Shown: positions 1 to 3,881 of the stretch, one piece after another | Layout: each line of letters begins with the position of its first letter | How positions within the stretch are numbered: position 1 is the stretch's first letter | DNA from: Candidatus Bathyarchaeota archaeon | GTDB taxonomy: Archaea > Thermoproteota > Bathyarchaeia > Bathyarchaeales > SOJC01 | Reading direction: 5' to 3' | Assembly (NCBI GenBank): GCA_023131555.1 | Contig: JAGLZJ010000050.1 | Coordinates: forward strand, 1 to 6,389 | Length of the DNA: 6,389 bases | Made by a program: the position numbers and the translations under genes | Notes under the pieces: model-generated | What the model saw: the letters and a program-made list of their open reading frames with translations, nothing else | Database searches by the model: none | Told to the model about the DNA's origin: nothing

Positions 1-94
1 ACTCAGGCCAGATCTCAGCATCAAATCGTTCTTTAATAATATCTAATCCTCTTGAGGGAATCTCTCTTGTAACATAAACTCTAGGTTTGACCAT
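1..94 (-). CDS. D-isomer-specific 2-hydroxyacid dehydrogenase (glyoxylate/hydroxypyruvate reductase type), 5' fragment
   Basis: Only the first 31 codons lie in the window; the gene continues past the left edge. Reading the minus strand from ATG at 94-92 gives MVKPRVYVTREIP, then SRGLDIIKERFD and a final AEIWPE. This pattern (a K/P-x-V-Y/F-V-T-R-x-I-P first strand, then a helix with RGLxxLKExFxxExWP) is the usual N-terminus of GyaR-type glyoxylate/hydroxypyruvate reductases, which reduce glyoxylate to glycolate or hydroxypyruvate to D-glycerate with NAD(P)H in the cytoplasm. The start is supported by a GAGG ribosome binding site at 105-102, seven bases upstream. The gene is divergent from glycerate 2-kinase, which consumes the D-glycerate such an enzyme makes, and this supports the assignment. 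The nucleotide-binding and catalytic domains are outside the window, so substrate preference cannot be judged. Phosphoglycerate dehydrogenase is the main alternative. Confidence 0.8.
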   Translation of the reverse strand, partial: MVKPRVYVTREIPSRGLDIIKERFDAEIWPE

Positions 95-101
95 TCGCAG
101 T

Positions 102-105
102 CCTC
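102..105 (-). promoter_or_regulatory. Ribosome binding site of the 2-hydroxyacid dehydrogenase
   Basis: The minus strand reads GAGG at 105-102, followed by a seven-base spacer to the ATG at 94. This matches part of the archaeal/bacterial GGAGGTGAT Shine-Dalgarno consensus and supports the chosen start. Confidence 0.5.
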
Positions 106-129
106 GATTATTCTGCAATATAGGTGTCC

Positions 130-142
130 GATTTATTAATCT
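130..142 (-). promoter_or_regulatory. Putative TATA box for the leftward dehydrogenase gene
   Basis: The minus strand reads GATTAATAAATCG here, an A/T-rich core within a mixed-composition intergenic stretch. With the archaeal TATA-to-start distance of about 25 bases, transcription would begin near 110-105, leaving a leader of roughly 10-15 bases that just includes the GAGG site. A second candidate (minus strand CCTATATTG, about 122-114) would give a leaderless transcript. This is pattern matching only. Confidence 0.35.
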
Positions 143-166
143 TCCAGTCCCCCTTCTTCAGGTACA

Positions 167-178
167 CGCCTCGAGGCG
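167..178. repeat. 12-bp perfect palindrome CGCCTCGAGGCG in the divergent intergenic region
   Basis: The sequence at 167-178 is identical to its own reverse complement over 12 bases. It lies between the TATA-like box of the leftward dehydrogenase (130-142) and that of the rightward glycerate kinase (201-214), a natural place for an operator controlling both genes. It is G/C-rich, unlike its surroundings. No second copy was seen in the window, so a regulatory role is inference. Confidence 0.4.
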
Positions 179-200
179 AAGACGGATGTTCTATGCACGT

Positions 201-214
201 GTAAAGTTTTATGA
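201..214 (+). promoter_or_regulatory. Putative BRE/TATA promoter for glycerate 2-kinase
   Basis: GTAAAGTTTTATGA fits an archaeal BRE-like purine stretch (GTAAAG) followed by a TATA-like octamer (TTTTATGA, 207-214). Transcription would start near 235-240, giving a leader of about 40 bases before the preferred ATG at 280. The dyad at 230-244 would overlap the predicted start point. Confidence 0.4.
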
Positions 215-229
215 AGACTACTGGCATTT

Positions 230-244
230 TGAGTCATAGACTCA
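230..244. repeat. Inverted repeat TGAGTC-ATA-GACTCA at the predicted glycerate kinase transcription start
   Basis: Two perfect 6-bp arms (230-235 and 239-244) are separated by three bases. The element lies about 15 bases downstream of the TATA-like box at 207-214, so it would cover the expected transcription start. In archaea, repressor operators commonly sit at or just downstream of the TATA box. It could also form a small hairpin in the 5' leader. Function is inferred from position and symmetry only. Confidence 0.4.
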
Positions 245-263
245 CTTGAGGCAAGAGGCTATT

Positions 264-269
264 GGGTGA
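264..269 (+). promoter_or_regulatory. Ribosome binding site that decides the glycerate kinase start
   Basis: GGGTGA at 264-269 matches the GGTGA core of the archaeal Shine-Dalgarno sequence. It lies ten bases before ATG at 280 and four bases before an in-frame TTG at 274. Because it would fall inside the coding sequence of the longest reading frame (TTG at 262), it argues for a start at 280 or 274 rather than 262. Confidence 0.5.
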
Positions 270-279
270 ACAGTTGAAT

Positions 280-1656
280 ATGCCGAGGATTCAGAACAAA
301 GAAGCACTTGTTAGCAACGCAGAAACAGAACTAACCGCAAAGGCTAGAACGGTGGTCTTAGAAGCGTTTGAAGCTGCATTGACTACAGCGAATCCGAAGG
401 CAATTGTTGAAGCGCAGGTGGTCTTGAACAGAGATTACCTTGAGATCGGTGAAAAGCGGATCAATCTGAAGAAGTTCAAACGTATCTTTGTCGTTGGTGG
501 CGGAAAGGCTAGCGGAAGCATGGCTGAAGCACTAGAAAACATCTTGAGTAACCGAATTTCTGAGGGGGTGATAAACGTTCCCTACGGTAACATCGCACGA
601 ACCCGGAGAATAGAGCTTCATGAAGCAGGTCACCCAACACCTGATGAAGCAGGGTTAACGGGCGCCAAGAAGATCCTCAGCTTGGTTCAGCTTGCAGACA
701 AGGATGATCTAGTGATCTGCCTGATTTCAGGAGGCGGATCCAGCTTGATGCCGTTGCCCCGTGAGGGAATAACCCTGAGTGAGAAGAGGGAAGTCAACAA
801 GCTTCTGCTGAAGTCGGGAGCCACCATAGACGAGATCAACACGGTAAGGAAGCACATATCAGACTTTAAGGGTGGTTGGCTTGCAAAACATGCTTCTCCA
901 ACATCCGTTATCAATCTAGTCCTGTCCGACGTTGTCGGAGATCCTCTCGATTCCATCGCTTCTGGTCCAACCGTACCTGACTCGACAACCTTCGAAGACG
1001 CCGTGGAGATCTTGAGAGGGTACAACTTGTGGCAGGCAATACCGCATTCAGTTCAGCAGCTTCTCATTGATGGGAAAAACGGGCTAATTAAGGAAACTCC
1101 GAAGAGTGACGATCCTGCTTTCCGAAGAGTCAGCAGTCACATCTTGGGAAACAATCGTACAGCGACAACAGCAGCCCATGCAAAGCTTCAGAGTTCAGGA
1201 CTGAACTCGATTCTTCTCACTACCCTTCTTGAAGGAGAAGCGAGACAGGTCGGTAAAATCTTTGCCTCCTTCGCCAGAGAAATCGAGGCCTCAGGAAACC
1301 CAAGACCTAGACCGTGCGGTATTGTCGTTGGTGGAGAGACCACAGTAGCAGTTGTGGGAAAAGGGAGGGGTGGTCGAAACCAAGAGATTGCATTGAGCGC
1401 AGCAATAGAGATTGCAGGTATGGATGGAGTTGCTGTTGGTTCAATGAGCACTGATGGCGTAGATGGACCTACAATTGCGGCGGGTGCACTAGCGGATGGA
1501 ACCACGTTGGCAAGGTCAAAAGAATGCGGGTTGGACGCAAAGGTCGCCTTATCCAACAATGATTCATACAGCTTCTTCACAAAACTGGGTGACAGGATCA
1601 TGACTGGTCCCACTGGGACAAATGTTAACGATATTTCAATAATTGTGGTGATGTAA
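280..1656 (+). CDS. Glycerate 2-kinase (MOFRL/DUF4147 family)
   Basis: The enzyme phosphorylates D-glycerate with ATP to 2-phosphoglycerate in the cytoplasm, feeding serine, glyoxylate or sugar-acid carbon into lower glycolysis. Counting from ATG 280 (458 aa, normal for the family), the DUF4147 domain fills roughly residues 15-260, with VVGGGKASGSM (71-81, holding the conserved Lys76), the glycine loop SGGGSSL (150-156), NTVRKHIS (187-194) and LVLSDVVGDPLDSIASGP (213-230). The C-terminal MOFRL domain covers about 345-458, with GGETTV (351-356), GRGGRNQE (362-369), STDGVDGPT (390-398) and a TGPTGTNVNDI ending. The frame is open from TTG 262, but GGGTGA at 264-269 favours ATG 280. It is divergent from a hydroxypyruvate-reductase-type gene, its likely metabolic partner, and convergent with the biotin-carrier gene. 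All conserved glycine and lysine motifs look intact. The name garK is avoided because that enzyme is a different family. Confidence 0.93.
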   Translation: MPRIQNKEALVSNAETELTAKARTVVLEAFEAALTTANPKAIVEAQVVLNRDYLEIGEKRINLKKFKRIFVVGGGKASGSMAEALENILSNRISEGVINVPYGNIARTRRIELHEAGHPTPDEAGLTGAKKILSLVQLADKDDLVICLISGGGSSLMPLPREGITLSEKREVNKLLLKSGATIDEINTVRKHISDFKGGWLAKHASPTSVINLVLSDVVGDPLDSIASGPTVPDSTTFEDAVEILRGYNLWQAIPHSVQQLLIDGKNGLIKETPKSDDPAFRRVSSHILGNNRTATTAAHAKLQSSGLNSILLTTLLEGEARQVGKIFASFAREIEASGNPRPRPCGIVVGGETTVAVVGKGRGGRNQEIALSAAIEIAGMDGVAVGSMSTDGVDGPTIAAGALADGTTLARSKECGLDAKVALSNNDSYSFFTKLGDRIMTGPTGTNVNDISIIVVM

Positions 1657-1675
1657 GCGACTTAGAAGCGATGGA

Positions 1676-1703
1676 CTCACAGTGAGAGCTGTTATTTTAT
1701 TCT
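1676..1703 (+). terminator. Possible hairpin plus T-rich terminator of glycerate 2-kinase
   Basis: CTCACAGTGAG at 1676-1686 is an 11-base inverted repeat centred on one base. As RNA it could form a four-pair stem with a CAG loop. It is followed within four bases by TGTTATTTTATTCT (1690-1703), a T-rich stretch that overlaps the 3' end of the convergent biotin-carrier gene. Archaeal termination relies mainly on T-rich tracts, so this is a reasonable stop site for the rightward kinase transcript. The stem is short and no T-run is seen for the opposite direction. Confidence 0.3.
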
Positions 1704-2243
1704 AATTAGGACATCTCTTTTGTTAACAGGCATGCCTTCTGTAATGCTCACTTCTTCGACTTTGCCGGTTTTCGTCGCTGCAATTTCGTTCTCCATCTTC
1801 ATTGCTTCAAGAATGCAAACGACGTCGCCGTTCTTCACTTTGTCACCTTCCTTCACGTTGACTGAGACGATTTTCCCGGCCATTGGAGACGTAATCACCC
1901 CTGCTTCATATCTTGGCTTCGAAGGTCCTTCCGCCTCTTTGGAAGATTTCGCCTCAGAAAGGTGAGTTGGTGCCTTTTTCACGGTTTCTCGGATCCGAGC
2001 TACAAACGGTTTACCATTCACTCTAAGGGAGAAGGGTTGGTGCCTCACAAGCTTCTCAAGCTCAACGCTGTACGTTCTCTCTTCAATTGTAATATTCATC
2101 GTAAGAAGGCGGTCCGCACGAGGCTCTAATTTAAGCTCCACGGGTCTTCCGTTTATCTCGGCTTCGAAGTCTCCTTTCTCACCCTTCTTAATCAGCGTAA
2201 TTCGGTAAGCGAGATCGCCAATTGTGATGTTGTATTCAGGCAA
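1692..2243 (-). CDS. Biotin carboxyl carrier protein (1.3S-like subunit) with duplicated N-terminal region
   Basis: This 183-residue protein carries the swinging biotin arm for the two upstream carboxyltransferases. The C-terminal biotinyl domain (about 113-183) has the entry motif ITSPMAGKIVSV, then EGDKVKNGD, and the biotinylation site LEAMKMENE with Lys149 as the acceptor. A Lys/Ser/Ala/Pro hinge (about 88-112) links it to an N-terminal beta-rich region made of two similar halves, residues 5-40 and 50-85. These align without gaps at an offset of 45 residues, sharing NITI, Tyr13/58, Phe26/71 and NGRP/NGKP. The start is TTG at 2243, four bases after the TGA of the 5S-like gene (2250-2248), with GGTTGA just ahead, so translation is probably coupled. 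The next Met is residue 49, which would delete half the N-terminal region. It is the last gene of the operon and converges on glycerate kinase. Confidence 0.93.
   Translation of the reverse strand: MPEYNITIGDLAYRITLIKKGEKGDFEAEINGRPVELKLEPRADRLLTMNITIEERTYSVELEKLVRHQPFSLRVNGKPFVARIRETVKKAPTHLSEAKSSKEAEGPSKPRYEAGVITSPMAGKIVSVNVKEGDKVKNGDVVCILEAMKMENEIAATKTGKVEEVSITEGMPVNKRDVLIRIK
1989..2231 (-). repeat. Two tandem protein-level repeats in the biotin carrier N-terminus
   Basis: Codons 5-40 (2231-2124) and 50-85 (2096-1989) encode two similar stretches offset by exactly 45 residues, with no gap needed. Shared positions include N-I-T-I at the beginning, Tyr13/Tyr58, Leu17/Leu62, Lys19/Lys64, Phe26/Phe71, and Asn-Gly-Arg/Lys-Pro (31-34 and 76-79). 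The alternating hydrophobic pattern suggests two related beta-meander units. The similarity is visible in protein, not as an obvious DNA repeat, so any duplication is old or convergent. Confidence 0.6.
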
Positions 2244-2247
2244 TGTC

Positions 2248-3789
2248 TCAACCGACCGGTCGAATCTGCTCCTGTCGAGCCGCTAGAACCCAAGCGGAGA
2301 TTCCCGCACGAGTCCTTCTTGTAGGGATTACTGCCTGCGGAGATTGGGTGCTTTTCAGAAAGGCAGCTACTGCTACCGAGACTGCCGCTACTTCTTGAAG
2401 CTCCTGCTGTTCTAGTGACGGGGCATTAGGCTTCTCTTTCTTCTGGCCCGCTCTCCTTTTGAAGAATTCCGCTGCGACTGCGGGGAATAGTGCGTAGGTG
2501 ATTACGTCCTCGTCACTCTGGATATAGGGTTTTAGCGCCTCCGGTATTTTTCCGAGTTGAGGGTCAAGCAAGTCAGCGGGGCGACATTGGATTGATTCTT
2601 CGTCCCCTATGATCTTCTTCCGGATCGAGTTTTCGATTGGCGCCGGAGGGGTTCCATAGAAGCCTTTAACGTAGTTCTTCACTTCCTTGGGCACAATCTT
2701 GTAGCGTTTGCCTGAGAGTACATTGAAGACTGCTTGCGTTCCGACCAGTTGGCTGGTGGGAGTTACGAGAGGGGGGTATCCGAGTTCTTTTCGAACAGTA
2801 GGAACCTCTCTTAGAACGAGGTCGAGTTTGCCTAGAGCATTCTGTTCTTTCAGCTGAGATATTAGATTGGAGAACATTCCTCCAGGAATCTGATGTGTAA
2901 GAATCCCGGTGTCGACTCTTTCAGCTAACGGGTCTATCAGGTTCAATGGATCATAGTATTTTTCTCTCAGAGTACGGAAATACTCCGTGATTTCAACCAG
3001 GATGTTCATATTGAGTTCAGTGTCATATTTTGTATTCTGTAGACCAGCCACGATGCTCTCGACTGGTGGTTGAGATGTCCCTGAGGCAAATGGTGAAAAA
3101 GCTGCGTCAAGAATGTCGACTCCAGCTTGACAGGCTCGCATATAAGTCATCATTACCGTTCCGCTAGTACTGTGACAGTGAAGATGAATCGGAAGCCCGA
3201 CTTCTCTTTTCAGGGCAGTGATGAGTTCGTACGCCTTCTCCGGCATAAGCATGCCTGCCATGTCTTTGATACATATAGAGTCACAGTTGAGCTCAGCCAT
3301 CCTCTTACCCACTTTCAAGTAGTATTCGGTCGAGTGGACTGGACTGATAGTGTAGCACAGTGAACCCTGCGAGTGAGCCCCAACGGAATTCACCGTTTTT
3401 ATCGACAATTCCAAATTTCGAGTGTCATTTAAAGCATCAAAGATTCGGAAGATGTCGATTCCGTTTTCAGCTGCTTTTTCTATGAACTTAGTCAGAACGT
3501 CGTCTGGATAATTGTGGTACCCAACAATGTTCTGTCCACGGAGCAGCATTTGAAGGGGTGTCTTACGAACATGCTGCTTCAGTGCGCGTAGTCGTGCCCA
3601 CGGGTCTTCGTTTAGGTACCGCAGACTGACATCAAAGGTAGCGCCGCCCCAAACTTCAAGTGAGAAGAATCCGACGTTGTCGATTTTCTCCGCTATTGGA
3701 ACCATGGATTCGGTTCTCATTCGAGTCGCCATCAAGGATTGATGGGCGTCTCTGAATGTTGTATCCGTGATTCTAACGCGTTTAGTCAA
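2248..3789 (-). CDS. Pyruvate/oxaloacetate carboxyltransferase subunit (PycB/OadA/transcarboxylase 5S family)
   Basis: This 513-residue, metal-dependent TIM-barrel carboxyltransferase interconverts pyruvate and oxaloacetate using biotin-bound CO2. The start of the barrel is ITDTTFRDAHQSLMATRM (7-24). VWGGATFDV (46-54), MLLRGQNIVGY (81-91) and RIFDALND (115-122) follow. SICIKDMAGML (171-181) holds Lys175, the expected carbamylated lysine, and HLHCHSTSGT (202-211) holds the histidine ligands. By comparison with the Propionibacterium 5S structure, Asp14, Lys175, His204 and His206 would bind the metal. A conserved PYC-type domain follows to about 445. Unlike OadA or many PycB proteins it carries no fused biotinyl domain, consistent with the separate carrier just downstream. 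Residues about 455-513 form an extra Ala-rich tail. The start is TTG at 3789, fixed by an in-frame TGA at 3798-3796 and by GTGAT five bases upstream. It lies 92 bp after the carboxyltransferase gene. Confidence 0.92.
   Translation of the reverse strand: MTKRVRITDTTFRDAHQSLMATRMRTESMVPIAEKIDNVGFFSLEVWGGATFDVSLRYLNEDPWARLRALKQHVRKTPLQMLLRGQNIVGYHNYPDDVLTKFIEKAAENGIDIFRIFDALNDTRNLELSIKTVNSVGAHSQGSLCYTISPVHSTEYYLKVGKRMAELNCDSICIKDMAGMLMPEKAYELITALKREVGLPIHLHCHSTSGTVMMTYMRACQAGVDILDAAFSPFASGTSQPPVESIVAGLQNTKYDTELNMNILVEITEYFRTLREKYYDPLNLIDPLAERVDTGILTHQIPGGMFSNLISQLKEQNALGKLDLVLREVPTVRKELGYPPLVTPTSQLVGTQAVFNVLSGKRYKIVPKEVKNYVKGFYGTPPAPIENSIRKKIIGDEESIQCRPADLLDPQLGKIPEALKPYIQSDEDVITYALFPAVAAEFFKRRAGQKKEKPNAPSLEQQELQEVAAVSVAVAAFLKSTQSPQAVIPTRRTRAGISAWVLAARQEQIRPVG
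2251..2427 (-). other. C-terminal helical tail of the 5S-like subunit, resembling small accessory subunits
   Basis: Codons 455-513 encode an acidic/Gln-rich lead-in, an Ala/Val-rich helix (EVAAVSVAVAAFL, 466-478), a Pro/Arg linker and a closing SAWVLAARQEQI. The order of an Ala-rich helix, a linker and then a W-x-x-A-x-R-type ending resembles, from memory, short accessory proteins of acyl-CoA carboxylases (epsilon) and of methylmalonyl-CoA/oxaloacetate decarboxylases (delta/gamma-type soluble ends). It follows the barrel and PYC domain in the same frame with no stop. Assigning an assembly role is inference. Confidence 0.45.
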
Positions 3790-3794
3790 CAGAA

Positions 3795-3799
3795 ATCAC
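3795..3799 (-). promoter_or_regulatory. Ribosome binding site of the 5S-like gene
   Basis: The minus strand reads GTGAT at 3799-3795, a match to the 3' part of the GGAGGTGAT consensus, with a five-base spacer to the TTG at 3789. An in-frame TGA overlaps it (3798-3796), so translation cannot start further upstream in this frame. Confidence 0.5.
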
Positions 3800-3828
3800 G
3801 AACGGAGATGTCTGAAGACTAGAGAAAG

Positions 3829-3858
3829 CTGAAGGGTCTTATTTTAACCTACCTTCAG
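3829..3858. repeat. 7-bp inverted repeat flanking a TATA-like box in the 12S-5S gap
   Basis: CTGAAGG at 3829-3835 and CCTTCAG at 3852-3858 are perfect inverted copies separated by 16 bases. The 16-base interval contains the TATA-like box of the following entry. It may be a protein-binding dyad over an internal promoter, or an RNA hairpin in the operon transcript that affects processing or attenuation between the first and second genes. Confidence 0.4.
3837..3849 (-). promoter_or_regulatory. Putative internal TATA box upstream of the 5S-like gene
   Basis: The minus strand reads GGTTAAAATAAGA (3849-3837), an A/T-rich core. Transcription would start near 3817, leaving a leader of about 28 bases that contains the GTGAT site. 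If used, the 5S-like and biotin-carrier genes could be transcribed separately from the acyl-CoA carboxyltransferase. The 92-bp gap here, much longer than the four-base gap further down the operon, is consistent with this. Confidence 0.35.
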
Positions 3859-3881
3859 TAAAGGGTTTGAAGAGTGAATGT

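Noticed and set aside
95..261. Possible small RNA or tRNA gene in the left divergent intergenic region
   Set aside because: No cloverleaf arms, CCA end or T-loop GGTTCRA pattern could be seen on either strand; only promoter-like boxes and short dyads are present.
262..279. Longer glycerate kinase start at TTG 262
   Set aside because: The best ribosome binding site, GGGTGA at 264-269, would lie within those codons, and no comparable site precedes 262 at proper spacing (GAGG at 255-258 is only three bases away). ATG 280 is preferred, though TTG 274 remains possible.
1188..1613. 141-residue minus-strand open frame inside glycerate 2-kinase, and a similar one at 687-1025
   Set aside because: Both are antisense to conserved kinase motifs, low-complexity in Pro/Ser/Ala, and have no family resemblance; treated as shadows.
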